Source of the DNA: Solenopsis invicta
Lineage: Eukaryota > Arthropoda > Insecta > Hymenoptera > Formicidae
NCBI RefSeq assembly: GCF_016802725.1
Contig: NC_052669.1
Coordinates: 1,822,501-1,886,500, forward strand
Direction of reading: 5' to 3'
DNA: 64,000 nucleotides
Both the position numbers and the translations under genes were made by a program. Positions 28,501-41,500 of this stretch are shown here, one piece after another. Under the pieces are notes generated by a model. It did not search any database, was not told the DNA's origin, and was given only the letters and a program-made list of their open reading frames with translations. Each line of letters opens with the position of its first letter. Positions within the stretch are counted from its first letter, which is position 1.

Positions 28501-30000
28501 GACATTTCTGTAAAAAGAAAAAAAAAACATTTTTTTGCGACATCGGAAGTTTTACGTGGAATGGAGCAAGCTAGTGTAGACTTTACTCCGTGAACGGTAG
28601 GAAATCACTGCGATTTTGATAACTTGTGATGCGATTTAAGAGATCCGTTTCCTAAATCGCATCACTTGAAGATTTAACTAAACTATTATTGTATGTTTTA
28701 AAAAAATTATAATGGTGCAAAAAGTTACAAAAGAAATTACATAATAAAGGAAAGTATTGTACTTTGTAATAATAAAAATTTCTTTAAAAATTATTCATAA
28801 TTTCTGACAATAAATTATATATTTTGGGTGAAAAATAGTACGATCTCGACAACTTTTCCTTACAAATTCCTTCAAGATTAACATAGGGCATTAATACATG
28901 TATGTAAAATCATTATTGAATGAGAAATCAAATACAAATTACGACAATTTTATTTTTATTTAATAAATAAGAGCAAATTTAATTTATATTTTAAATAAAA
29001 GCTCGCGAATTAAAATGAACAAAAAGGATTATTCAATGAACGTGTGTTTGCAATAATTTTTATCGATTATAGCAAATTCTTCAAAAAATACTGTTTTGGT
29101 CGTACAACCTTCTGTTGTGAACAGTTCTTAATTTGATCGAGGAAAACTCACTACGTGCTCTCTTAATTTGCGTACTTTGCTTACGGACACGAAAATCTGC
29201 TCTTCCTTATCTCCTTTCTTCTAATTTAGCGCGATAAACACGGCGCTAACGATCTCGCGAAAAGCGTTCATCATATAATTGATCACCAATCAAGCGCGAA
29301 AATATGCTTCTACATATATGATTTCTAATTAATAAGCAATAAGCGACCGGTCTTATAGGCCGTATTATAATTATCATTAAATATATACGTAGCATGGCTC
29401 ATAGTGTTAATAATGTACATGTTATTAATGATTAGCCGATTAATTTCGATTCATGAACTGATGAGGTATTTTGAATTCCGCATAATTCACTAATCCACCA
29501 ATAAATGTTCTCTCACATCAATTAATTAATGGAAATTAATCAATTATATTCTGGCTCAAGAATACCTAATCTACTGTCAATGCGGTTTTATTGATAATAA
29601 CAAAAGATTCTACATAATTGTAACAACTCATCGTTAGCAATTACTATAAATTGTAATAACATAATTACATTTTAATATAAATTTTATTCGCAGTAACATA
29701 AAGTAATGCAGTAATAAAGGTATCGATACGAGGATAAAAATGTATCCTGGCGCAGCAAATTCTCGATAAGTATTGTTTAACATTTTGCGATTACACAACT
29801 GTAAAGTAATGTGAAAATAATAGTAAAACGAGATAGCGTAATAAATAGCAAATTGATCATGACGACAATATTATTAGCTTTGCGATGTACATTTGCCCAG
29901 TTTGTAATTGGATATGTAATTTTATTTTCATAGAATTTTAATTTGAGTTTAACCGCGTGATTACGAATAAATTCCGCATGAATATATAATATGCGGAGCG
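25512..30000. other. Non-coding stretch
   Basis: AT-rich with a GC-richer patch at 27.23-27.75 kb that is open in several frames but has no recognisable product. Contains a pair of direct repeats (26.59 and 26.75 kb) and a 13-bp perfect stem (28626-28665). No gene is supported. Confidence 0.55.
28626..28665. repeat. 13-bp perfect inverted repeat
   Basis: gtgatgcgattta at 28626-28638 is the exact reverse complement of 28653-28665, with a 14-base spacer. Confidence 0.85.
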
Positions 30001-31486
30001 TTATTAATATCGCCGTATTTTCATCTAAAAATGACAGTGGAACGAAGTGTTTTAGCTTTTAGAGCAAACGTTTGCGACCGCGAAAGAAAGTTTACTCCGT
30101 TTAGCTCCACGAAAATATAGATAAAGACCGTTGCAGAAAAAAAAAACCGGCCATACAGGAGCTTTCCCTGTCCGCCCGCCACTCGAGCAATCGTGCAAAA
30201 AGTACAGCGGTAAAAACGACATAACGAAACGAGGAAACGCCATGTAATTCGCGAGGGCGCATTCGTTGCGACAATAAACCGGTTCCTTCGAAGTCGAGAC
30301 ACTCAAACTTCGCGTTTGTGCGCGATGCGGACGTAGGTAGGTAGATATCCTTAACAATGGCAATCCTGTTTACGAACAAATTCCCCGCAGCGGGAACGCG
30401 ACGAAATTCCATTTCTTCTCAGTTCGTTGGGGCGCGCACAGAGACGGAAACCGAGTTCCTGTCCCTTCGCTCGTTCTTTACCACCCCCTTCCACCCTGTC
30501 TCTCCATACTCCTCTTTCGCTTCTTAACTTTCGTCGAAAACGCAGAGAAAGTACCGTGACCGCGAAAAGATTGCTGAAGTTTGCAACGAGGGAACAGCGA
30601 TAAAAGACAATCAGCGAGACGAAAGCTTCATCCACAAAGTCGGCCGCGCTGGACTTGCAGCCCCGTTCCCTTGTTGTTTACTCCAAACTACCTTGCCACC
30701 TGTCTTTCTCTCCCCCTCTCTCTGTCTACGAGTTTTCTTCTGGTGCGAAACACGGAAACACGTTGGAGCAGGCCGTTTCGGGCACAAGGAAATGATTTTC
30801 GTCGCTGGGAAAAGGCTATTTCGAGGAAGGAATACGAAACGAGAGAACTCTTACGGGCCCGTGAGTGCACTCGCACGCGAAATGCATCGAAAGCGTCTTT
30901 GTTTTCAAGAGCTCTCTCACATTGCGCGACGTCACCCTTCTCGCAAAGAGAATATGTATTATAATTTTCTCTACGCAGTACGACATAAGTCGAGCATACG
31001 TTTGGCGAGTGTCGTCACATTGAACTAGCGACGTGTAAAGTAGCAATCCTAAAGTAATTAGTGGATTAATAATGTAAGAAGTTTCTAAGGGCTAAAGACG
31101 GAATTTGCAAAAACGTGCATTTTATAAATATCTTACTTATTTTAAATAAAAATGTTATTTTCGTAAATGGCGTGGCACTTGCAAGGGACACTTGTCACTG
31201 TCTGGAACCAATTTAATTCTCCTTAAATGTTGTTAAACGTAAAAATCTAAGAATTATATATATAATTAGAAAAATAATTTAAGCAAAGCTTTTATGGTTT
31301 TTTACGTACTACTTACGTAATTGTGAATATTTTTTTAAATATCCCTTTTTCTTTAGTATTTTATGAAAATAAAAAATAAAATTTTGCCAAACGCAATATA
31401 TGTATTTTGTTCATATATTTCAACATTGTTTTATAAAAGTACATCTTTGAAAAATAAGCTGAGAACATTACTATATATTAAAGTAG
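30001..31486. other. GC-rich island without a recognisable gene
   Basis: From 30.0 to 31.05 kb open frames of 90-127 codons overlap on both strands. Such mutual overlap, with basic or low-complexity translations and no family motif, points to low stop-codon density in GC-rich DNA rather than coding. An unannotated untranslated exon or promoter is possible. Confidence 0.5.
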
Positions 31487-31826
31487 AGAGACAAGCACGT
31501 TGGAAGCCGGCGCAGTAATAAAAGCACAATGCGTTATAAGAAAGAACAGTGATAATTACAATTTCAACAGCGCAACGTTTTGACTCGAGTTCGAGTCATC
31601 TTCAGCGGTCAGTACGATATTAATTCTTGCATGTATTACATTCCTATATTTTTCAAACGTTTATCAAAACGTTTAATAACACTACGTCGTTGAAATTATA
31701 ATCATTAAAGTTCTCCGTCTAACTATGGCTGTTGAAATTATAATTATTGAAGTTCTTTCTTATGATAAATTGCGCTTTTAGTACCGCGCCAACTCCTAAC
31801 GCCCTTATTGTCTCTCTAATTTAGTT
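31487..31826. mobile_element. Foldback MITE (~340 bp, ~90-bp inverted repeats)
   Basis: The left end (31487-31580) and right end (31730-31826) are reverse complements over about 90 bp. Shared blocks are agagagacaa, taagaaagaac and aattacaatttcaacag versus aattataatttcaacag (right end read on the minus strand). The centre contains cgttttgactcgagttcgag. It has no coding capacity and looks like a non-autonomous DNA transposon. Confidence 0.8.
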
Positions 31827-31942
31827 AGTAGTCCTTGTCTTATTCCATTACAATATACATAACCTGTGCTTCTATGCAACGCTTGCCGCGTAGTAGTTTG
31901 AAAAATATTCAATTTTTAAAAAACCTAAATACGCAGTTATAA

Positions 31943-32940
31943 GTGTGTGTGAAACTGACGTATTATTTCGTCAAAAATTAATTAATTATTAAACATTCTG
32001 ACTTTATTTTCTATAGTTCTATAGTTTCTGATAAGTTAAACAAATAATTCTGATCACTAAAGCAAACAATTTTTCAGAACAAATAATGCATGAACCTGGC
32101 GCCTCACTTTATCTTGTGAAAGTTTCCTTTATAGGTCTTGTCGAATTTTAAAAGATTTATAGTTCTAGAAAGAGTTCTAGCAATAAATATAAATTTTTTT
32201 TTAACAAACAGACAAGCTTGTTTATGTCAACAATAAATTGATGTAGAATAATAAGCCAAAATAACGAGCAATATTACAATTTTAAAGGATAGTAAGTTTA
32301 AATAATTTTTTTATTTTTTAAATAATTTTATCGTCCAAAAAATCGTTTATATGGGAATGACAATGAGATAAAGATCGATTTTCTATAAAATATTTCTCGT
32401 GTAGTTCGGAACGTATTTAATCATTTTACGAAGAATTCTAATTGTAAACATTATTAATTATTTTTTTAATAATTTTCAACCTTCGAGAAAGACGTTTCTG
32501 CAGGAACATCGGAGATGCTTTTAGTTGAGATAATCACTGATTATCGTACTTGGGACTGATGATCAGAAATATTCACTGATTTAGATTTGGAGAGTGCACA
32601 GAGCTTTTGAAAACTGCCTCTTATCTTTGTTCCCATAAAAACTTTTTGAGTGACAAAAATTATTTAAAATTAAGAGAGCAATGTTTATTGCCAAAACTTT
32701 TTCTAGAACTCATATAGAACTGCAGATCTTTCAAAATCCGACAAGAACTACATGGCAGAAACTTTTGCAAGATGCTATCTGAACTCAGGCATCTCACTTT
32801 GTCTTGAGGCATATTTTTTTGCTTTAATAACCAAAACTATTTGTTTAATCTATCAAAAACAATAAAACTATTAAAAATAAAGTAAAAAATCTCAATAATT
32901 AACAAGTTTCCGCAAAATAGTACGTCAGCTTCACACATAC
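31943..32940. mobile_element. 1-kb foldback element with ~250-bp arms
   Basis: The left arm (31943-32190) and right arm (32681-32940) are diverged reverse complements over about 250 bp. Shared blocks include gtgtgaa.ctgacgtact/tatt, ttaaacaaata, aaagattta/aaagatctg and agttctagaaa. The ~490-bp centre shows no coding sequence. It lies about 115 bp after the previous foldback. Confidence 0.75.
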
Positions 32941-33097
32941 ATTACTTTTACATACATAAAATATCATAAAAATTTTTCGAAAACATGTTTGTTTGTTTCA
33001 TCGTTTCGTTAATAATTGCTTAAAAGCAATTGAGTTATCTTTGAGAAGTTGTTTTACTCTTTAAACCTCAAATTAGACACATATAAAAAATAAATAC

Positions 33098-34976
33098 GTG
33101 TCTCTTGGATTTTTATGTTCAAAAACATATTACAAGGAGAATCGGATTGGTTCCGACAGTTACGTCAGATTCCTCGTTAGTCGACTCTTCCATGTTCAAA
33201 TCATACAAATACCTGCAATGAAAACGCAACCGTTATGTTCTTCCCAGCCTACAAGTTCGAACATCTTTCGCGTGTTCACTAGCACAACACAATTGCGTCT
33301 GTTGGATTTGACACTGCTCCGCGCGAAGCGACGGCAAAACCCTTTCTATTTAATCCGCGCCGTTGTTTATCCTTCATCCAGAGTTCACGCTGACGCTATC
33401 AAGATACGTTTTCTTCGATAAATACGCTTCCGCCCCGGATTTCTCGAAACGTTGCACCGCTATCGAGCGGATATTCCGTTGGCAGCCGTCGCGTGTTTTG
33501 AACCCCCCCAGCCTCGTCAGTGTTATCTGCTTTCCTTCTGCAAGAAGGCACGTAGCTTTCCGGTCGGACGGCTTTATCTGCCGCACTCCTCTCCCCCCGC
33601 GATATCATTATTAACTGCGATTCGCCATGCGATCGTCCGCGTGGACGATCTGCTGCAGCAGGGGGGTCGCGCCCGGAAGATAGGGAACGTCAGATCCGCC
33701 CTCTGCTCGCTGTGTTCGCAACGCTAAACTCCATCAGTTAGCGGTGTCAGATTATTAGCGTCCCCGCGTCTATTTCGCCGTGACGAATAACCCTCTATCG
33801 CGCGCATCTGCCGCGCGATGTACCGGAAAGATGTCTACACGCGTGTCACGCGCATCCGCACACTCCGTGTAAATTACGCGCAAAATACTATAAATTATTT
33901 GAATTCGCATACCCGCCGAGAGCGATAAATCATGGGCGTTTAGGCCCGCGGATTCTACGAGCCCGTCGGCGTACACCCGCGAACGAGAGAGATCGTGACG
34001 ATTGTTACGCTCTCTCGCAATTCACTAAGAAGAATAATGCAACCCCCTCGCGCCACGCGGTATCTTCAAACACAATCGCAGTTGGAATTCGAACGGCGAG
34101 GGAGAGTCAAAATATAAATGCTTCTCTCTCTCTCTCTCTCTCTCTCTCTGCTCGTAACGTTAAACGGAAGTGTACGTGAGGTGACGCGTTTATGTACTAT
34201 CGGTGACGGATGCAAGCGTCAAAAGGCCGCTCGTGAAACGCTACACGCTGGAGACGACGACGACGACGACGACTCCGTTTTCCGCTGTCGAAAGAGAATT
34301 CGTTTGAACAGCACGAGACTTCCGCGACCATTCGTCTCTCGTCTCTCGTTCCACCCGCTCAATTCGTTCTCCTTCTCTTCGAGCGTCTCTGTCTTTCTTT
34401 TATCCTTCGCTATTCCTCCCGAAGGAATAGGGCGCGCTGCCTGCCCCATCCTGCCCATCCGTGTCGTCATATGCGATTAGTATAATAACGTTGATGTCGG
34501 AAGAGGGCCGGCAGCGCGAGAATCGAGGATGCCAATCGCGTTAGACTAGACCCGGAACTGAAATTCAATATTTACGCCAGCGCGCGGTAACTCAGTGCTA
34601 ATTAGACCGCCGAGTAATTGGTAACGCTAGCTCTCTCAAAGCCTCTACGAGAGAGAGCGCAGTGAAATTCAGCTCGAATACCGTATTCCCGCAACTAGCT
34701 ACGCTGCACGCTGTCTCCTCCATGATATTGATGTTCGATTACGCGACGATGCGATACTCAACCGATTCGAGGAATTCAACATTCGCTGAGCTGCACGATC
34801 ATTTAACTCGACGCCGAAGCGTTTACGCATAAATTAGGTAAGTGAGCGCTGGTTAGATCTTTTCGTCGGGGGTTGCGCGCGACCAAAGATTTCAAATTGA
34901 ATTAATTTTGAAAATGAGACTTATGTTGCTATTTCATAGAAAAAAAATCAGAAATCTCACGTATCAAAATAATATC
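33098..34976 (+). promoter_or_regulatory. GC-rich island, possible promoter or 5' untranslated exon
   Basis: GC-rich from 33.2 to 34.87 kb, with a TC tract (34122-34149) just after a TATA-like aaatataaat, and a GAC triplet repeat. A perfect donor (ag|gtaagtgag, GT at 34838) ends a segment with several stops in every frame, as an untranslated first exon would. It lies 3.6 kb before the first supported dipeptidase exon on the same strand. No direct evidence links the two, and open frames in the island match no known protein. Confidence 0.3.
34122..34149. repeat. TC microsatellite
   Basis: Nearly pure CT dinucleotide tract of about 28 bp; a GAC triplet tract follows at 34252-34273. Confidence 0.95.
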
Positions 34977-34980
34977 TTAA

Positions 34981-35990
34981 CCCTTAAACGTAGTACTGGG
35001 TCTGAGAGACCGTGTACGAAATTTCGATCGCTTGCTGTTGTAAGATTTGTTGATCTTAAATGTTGATCTCAAAGAATTTATTTCTTCGTTTTCGTTGCAA
35101 TAGTTACTTAATTGTAAATTAGAATGATTAATGTCACGTATGCGTATAGTAATATGTGAACTGAAGAACTGCTGCTGCAGTTGCAGAGGTCCCTATTTAT
35201 AGGGATGCAATAATACATTATCATCTTTTAGAAACTTCCTAAAGTGATGCATTACTTCTTATCGAAGGAAGACTTTCAAAAATATGATAAGAAGTCTGGC
35301 TATTTAATCGGACTTAGTCATGTAACAAAAAGTGCTTTTAAGAATTATGAAAAATCTATCTGATTTAATTAGTCATAACGAAAAGTGCTCTCTTAAAAAT
35401 TATCTAATCTAAGAAAGAAAATAGTGTTAAATCTTTAGTTATATGCATTCTTAAGATGAGTACGTGGTCGATGCTTACACTGTGAAGAGAGAATGAGATA
35501 GAAGGTTCAAGTTGGAGAGAAGAGGGAGTTAGAAGTCTCCTATCGATCTCCACGTTAACCAGCTTCAAAGCTCAACTGTAATTCAAACGACAAGAAAGTA
35601 CAGTCTTTTTTGTCATATTTTTCTTGTTATATAATTATAATTGTATAAGAAATGACGTTCTCATAATTTTTTCTCTTATCACTGTTTAGCTTTAAAACAC
35701 CGTATTATAAAGTCCTTTGGTGAAAATATGATTTAATTTAAAAAAATAGATTTTTTACAAATCTATATTTTCGCTTGTTGATTTTTCTTTAATAACTTCA
35801 CAATAAATTATTTTTCCGTAATACCGTTTATTTAGTCACATTTCTGACATTCTGAATTTTTATAGAATTTTTTATAGAATTTGTTAAAAAATATTGATTG
35901 AAATCAAAAGTTATAACTTTAAAGTAGCATGGCTCTCCCAGACTCATGTCTTGGGTTTAAAGTTGATACCAAATGTACGCTGTTTAAGGA
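34981..35990. mobile_element. piggyBac-type non-autonomous element (~1.0 kb)
   Basis: Flanked by TTAA on both sides (34977-34980 and 35991-35994). The left end is cccttaaacgtag; the right end, read on the minus strand, is tccttaaacagcg. Sub-terminal gtctgagagacc and gtctgggagagcc are also inverted. TTAA duplications and CCYTTAAAC ends fit the piggyBac superfamily. The left sub-terminal motif tttcgatcgctt recurs in the 217-bp element at 41.9 kb. No transposase is visible. Confidence 0.7.
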
Positions 35991-35994
35991 TTAA

Positions 35995-38395
35995 CTTAAA
36001 CATATTGTTATATTTCCTTTGATCAATTCGAGGATGATAAACATTTTAACCTTTAGTACTAGACACATATTTTCTTTTATACATATAATTAAAAAATATA
36101 AAAGAAGCTGCTTGTAACACAATAATAAATAAAGAAAAGTCGCCAACTGACATTCCATTTTGTTTGTGGATAATATTTCTTAAACTAAAAATAAAACTTT
36201 AAAAACAGGAATACAAACTAAAGAGTGTCTTCCATTGAATAATATAATAGTTTTTATAATGCTGTTTCGTATTTTGTAAAATTTAATGTTTCCACAATCC
36301 AAAAAGAGCGCCTGAGAAATTTAGCTCCAAAACTGACACCGTAGACAATAGACAGTAAAAAAATTTAGACACGGCCCCGTAAAAAAAGTTAACTGTAAAA
36401 TAATTTGATAAACTAAGTAATAAAATATATTTGTATGTATTAAAACAACAAAGTTTATAAAAATAAAAAGCTAAAATTAAATCCTCTCACTTTATTTGGC
36501 ATTCTCTTAGTAGATTTGTCGCGTCCGGTGCTATATTTCTACCTTAAGGTATTAAAGAAAATATGAAAAAATTTATGAAACATGTGTTAACGTATATTGT
36601 AGTTAAAGATTTTGTAGTTATTCATAGTCTGTTATCACGGAGAGGTGGTCCGCTTTACGCTGGACAACAATTTTTATTTTAAACCGCATTACGGAGGAAA
36701 ATATGAAAGCAAAAAGTAAAAACAAACCGTTTTAGAAAGCATGTTTTACAATTTTACATGTAAAATTATTTAATATCAATGATGTGCTTGCTATTGTTTA
36801 AACCATGTAATTTGCAAGAAAAAATAGCGCAAGTTTTATTCTCGCTTTTTAAAAATACGATTTTAACAGATTTTATGTAGAAAGAAGTTATAAACTATGG
36901 GTTTTCATGTCTTTAATTATCTAAGCAGGTCATACTTTTATCAGTATCGATACAGTGCAATGTTTAGTTTCTAAAAAATACAGGGGTGCTTTTTTAGGTC
37001 AATATTAGCGATTCTATTCCTCTATTAAATTCTCTTTTAATTAATTTGACCTTATAAACATACAGATTTTTTAGTTCATTAATCAAAAGATCACGTTTTT
37101 AATGACGCAAATTAATTAAATAAATATAAATAAAAATCTGCAGAGTTATATATATTCACAAAATAATATAATATAGAAAGGAATTACTCTTACCGGCAAG
37201 AAGCCTTAAATAACCTTTCTTGCGATAAAACAACTTAGCGTGAAAATAAAATCAAGATCCTTTAACGTAAAGAGTTAATGAAACGTTTATCGCACCGACA
37301 ATCGTAAAGCATTGTGAGCAATTGGGTGTAACTATATTACGACACTATAATTGGGAGTCACGCGATATCAGAGCACGCGAAAAAATACATGAGACACACT
37401 AAGGTTTTTAGCTGTACGATATCAGCTAAAAGTTATCAAAATTTAAAAATTGCAGGCTTCTTAAGTTTATTTTTTTCTTTCCTAATCAACGACAAAAAAC
37501 TGTAATCATAAAAATTTGAATTTTGGCCTTGAAATCAGTTGCAAAGAAAAAACTGAAAAATTTTGTTTATAATAGTTTATGAAGCAAAAGTGGTCCTATT
37601 TTATTGCAATTATAAGTAAATGACTGTTAAACAAGTAGATCCAAATGATCTTTTGCAGAAATACTTTTTTAAAAATGTTATTGGAATACTACATAAAAAA
37701 ATTTGATTTAATTCGTAGTGCTTCTTGCTTATGTAAATAAATGTTATAAAACGCGATTTTACATAAGAATTAAGAATAAATAAAAATTAAATAACTTTTA
37801 AACCAATAAAAGGGTTATGCTTGAATTTTATGCATTTTCTCAAACGTAATAATATTATAGAACAACCAATAAAAATATGAAATTTTTGATAATATTCTTT
37901 GAAATGCAACACATATATCTTTAATAATGTTTTATTTGCGATCCTTCACCGCAATGCTTCACTATAGCTCCTACAAATGTATTCAAGAGTTAGAAGAGAA
38001 TAAAATCTCCAACACAAATAAGATTTTATATAAACAGATTTTCTCTTTCTCGGAAAAACGCCCTTTTTCTCACTAAGTTTGTGAAATATTTTTCTCTGCA
38101 ATGACATTTAATTTAATCAAATTAAATTAAGATTATTAAGCCTAATTGTTCTTTCCTTTCATTTTTTACATTGTTTCTCTTCCAAAAATATCTTTAATTA
38201 ACTTCAATTATTGGTGTAAAAAAAAATGAGATAAACTATAAAAAAAATTGGAATTTTTTAAATTTTAAAATACCCATAAAAACTTTTTGTTGAAAGGTTT
38301 TTTAAATTTCACTTAAAAATCGATATTAGATTTTTACGTATTAAATTATTGGCTATTTATAAATAATTTTATATATTACATATTTCTCTTTCCAG
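35995..38395. other. AT-rich sequence directly upstream of exon A
   Basis: Almost uniformly AT-rich with no GC-rich exon-like segment. This is probably intron: exon A begins in phase 0 inside the protein, so an upstream coding exon must exist, but none is visible here. Confidence 0.7.
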
Positions 38396-38528
38396 TTTTG
38401 GTCCGCCTATGTTCCTTGCGGAGCCGCTCAGTTAAATGCAGTTCAACTTTCATTGGAACAGATCGACGTGATTCGTCGACTCGCCGAAATGAATGCTCAA
38501 CACTTAACCCTGGTTACCTCCGTCAAAG
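38396..38528 (+). CDS. DPEP1: Dipeptidase exon A (FWSAYVPC to TSVK)
   Basis: The 133-nt exon starts in phase 0 after a good acceptor (tttctctttccag) and ends in phase 1 before gtgagt. It encodes 44 residues beginning FWSAYVPCGAAQ and ending LTLVTSVK, plus the first base of a Gly codon. It aligns by memory with the human DPEP1 stretch that starts FWSVYTPC and continues through the helix LEQMDVV. Its single Cys corresponds to human C71, which pairs with the Cys in the next exon. The preceding exon should end in phase 0, probably after a GGQ- or SAQ-like tripeptide just before FW; I could not find it. The exon is GC-richer than the AT-rich intron sequence around it, as expected for real coding sequence. 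Confidence 0.94.
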
Positions 38529-41500
38529 GTGAGTGTATACTTTAGCACTGACATACATCCAACAATATTACACAAAAAGAAATGTTACATTAGCAGCATT
38601 AGTATTAATGGCATTAATAGCATTAGCTAACAAAAATCAAATTGAAAATTTTATTAATATTACACTATTCAATATTATATGACGGAATATTCAATAATAG
38701 TATTAATAAACAAACAATACTTTATTAAAATAAAAGCATGATGATATTTGTTTTATTAATACTCTAACTGAATAAAGAAAATAATTTTGAATTAAATTAC
38801 TGATAGTGCGCGCGCTAATTTCATTAATACATTACCGTTTTTTATCGTATATAATTTTTTTATTGCATTATGTGTATAATAGTCTCGTAATTTTTTTACA
38901 TATTAATGATTTCACTTTTTTCTAATTTCTGTACAAAAGATTTGTAATTCTATTCTAGACGATCTGCGCATTTAATTCTTATCATCAATTTTAAAGACAA
39001 AATTATCATCTTTTTCCATTTTTTTGTAAAATACTTTCTAATTAATTACTTAATAATAGTGATAAACATTAATAATATTATCTAACAATACGATATGTCA
39101 AGCAAAGGCAAGTAAAAAATAAGGATCATCGAGTTGAGCAGAAATGTCAATAATACAAAGCGCGTACAATAAATGTGGTTGTCTAAAGTATTATATATAC
39201 ACATTATCAAAAAAATAATGTGTTGTCTTTTCAGGGGCAATTCAGTTTATTTGAACAAAACTTTTTATAAATAAAGAAATTCTCGCTACCGCCGTATTAT
39301 GTTATTAAATGTAACACGCTAACTGGTAGTACCAATAAATATGAAAGTGACGGTCTTAAAGAAAGTTTTTCATCGGGACGATTCGAGAGGATAAAGGACC
39401 GCTATTAATTACTCGACTTCTCCGAAGTTGAAGAAGAAAATCGTTATTGGATTCGATTCGATGGCGTAACTTGGTACCATGGAAGATTTATCAGCATTGG
39501 ACAAAAGTATTGGGCTGTATCCCACGCCATAATCAACGAAGGTCCTTACTAATTCACGAGACTCCAGAGACATAACAGTATTCGATGTAATATTAAGCTC
39601 GAAATGAATAAGTCTGCTGAACCTCTTATGGACTTTTACTTCGCGTTTTCAACTAATCTTAACGAATTAATGTCAATTTGTTATCGTTTAAATATTAATA
39701 ATGAATGTGACAATTAACATAATAATTAATCATTGTTACACGTGTGTACGTAATGTTGCACACATATTTGAAATATTTTATACTTGTATTTTAAATTTAT
39801 ATTTAGAAAAATAGTTTAAAGCCGTAATACAAGCATTTTGTATTTTTAGAAACCGTGTTACAGGCCATTAGATGTGTCAAATATTTATCTCAATACAGTA
39901 AGAGGTAAAAAGATCACGAAATATCAAACGCAATTTTTTTTGTTTCACAAACGTCTATTAGCGCCGATGGCTGGTTGAACCACCTCGATTTTTAACGAAA
40001 ACTCATTTGCCGTTAAAAACTGATGGGTCAATTTATCGTCTGTTAACGAGAATTTGCGGAATGTTGGTGAAATCGACTAATGGAGAATAAATTTCATCGA
40101 TATGCAATAGCTACTTTTACGATACATCCACGGAGAAAAAGAGAAAATATGCCGAGACAACATCGGGGCGCTAAAATAAAGAACAAACTGCGCGCATAGC
40201 CTGAAAGAAAAGAAAATGCCAAGTAGAAGAGGATAGCGGGAAGGATATACGCGAAAGCTTGTGAAAGTTTTTGCGACAAGTAACTCACTTCAGAAACCCG
40301 ACTGCCATTTTCATAAGCTCGTTGAAATCGAATCGAGGTCGCGCAAGAAAAAGATAAGAATATAACATTTTACGGGAGCTACTGCAAATGCCGCATAAAT
40401 AATCGAAAACCGATTAAAAGCGTAATTATAACATAATTCGAATAGTGTACGTACAATGAAAGACGTACAGTTTACTTTGGATTAGTTGATCTTCTATTAC
40501 AACGAAACCTTATTTTGATGTAATTTTAGTTTAAACTTTTCCGTCCAATATTTACCATCCATCGTGCTAGAAATCGAATAATTTTTAATACATTGTCAAG
40601 CTGCAGATAATCTTCCGATAATGAAAAACTCGAGCCTTTACGGCGACGAATACGCTTATGCAAATGGACAGATAATTGGACACGTATGCGAAATCAAGTT
40701 ACGCACGCCGCTGAAATATGAAAGGGGTATATACGAAGAGCGAGTGAAGAAATGGGACTGGCACGGCTTCGCAAAGCCTGGCAATGGAACTTACCGCGAG
40801 TAACCCGGTCCGGAAAGCTGTCAGCCATTTTCATAAGCTCGAGAAACTTCGCCAAGTGGGAAGTAGAAACGAGGTCGCGGTATGAAGAAGGTAAAAGGTG
40901 GAAAAGCCAGCGGCTCGTGCACGCGAACCTGTCCCACAGCGGCGTCCCAAACAGACAAAAAATCACAATTTCGAAAATATATCTCATTGAATTTCACAAG
41001 AAAACGCTATTAATTAATAACCAGTACGATACTTTGCAGATTTTTCCTAGTTTATACAGAAAAGAAATATAGGAAAGACCAGAGTTCGTGAGGTGGCGCA
41101 AAAGGCATTACGTTCTGTATTTATGGTGAAAGAACACAAAATATCTCCTTTTATAATAGAGGAAGGATGAAAGTGGTAGAATAACATTTCGTTTTTTTTT
41201 AATAACTCAATAAATATTAACACAACACAATTCTTATCAACACCAGTTTATTAACCATAGAATTTTAATCACTTTATAGATAGAAATTTTTTGGGTATAC
41301 AGAATGAACGTAATTTACAATTTACTGAAGAGGAAAAAAAGATGCGTTAGAGATAGCAGATGTTGTAGAGTACTAACAACTAATGTCATAGAAGGCATTT
41401 TTAATTATAAAAAGTTATAAATTAATGCTCCTTAGTACTAATAAGTGTAACAAAAAAATGTTGCACGAAAATTTTGTTAAATATATTTTATTTGATAAAA

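Noticed and set aside
30021..31046. Cluster of 76-127-codon open frames on both strands
   Set aside because: They overlap one another in several frames, translate to Arg/Ser/Phe-rich low-complexity sequence and show no family motif. Low stop density in GC-rich DNA explains them.
33098..34480. Open frames of 107, 120 and 91 codons on the plus strand
   Set aside because: They contain microsatellite translations (Leu-Ser runs, Asp runs), overlap in other frames and do not resemble the missing dipeptidase N-terminus.
39361..40080. GC-richer block in the first intron as a possible extra exon
   Set aside because: Exon A joins exon B in phase with continuous homology, so no exon is needed there and no coding motif is seen.
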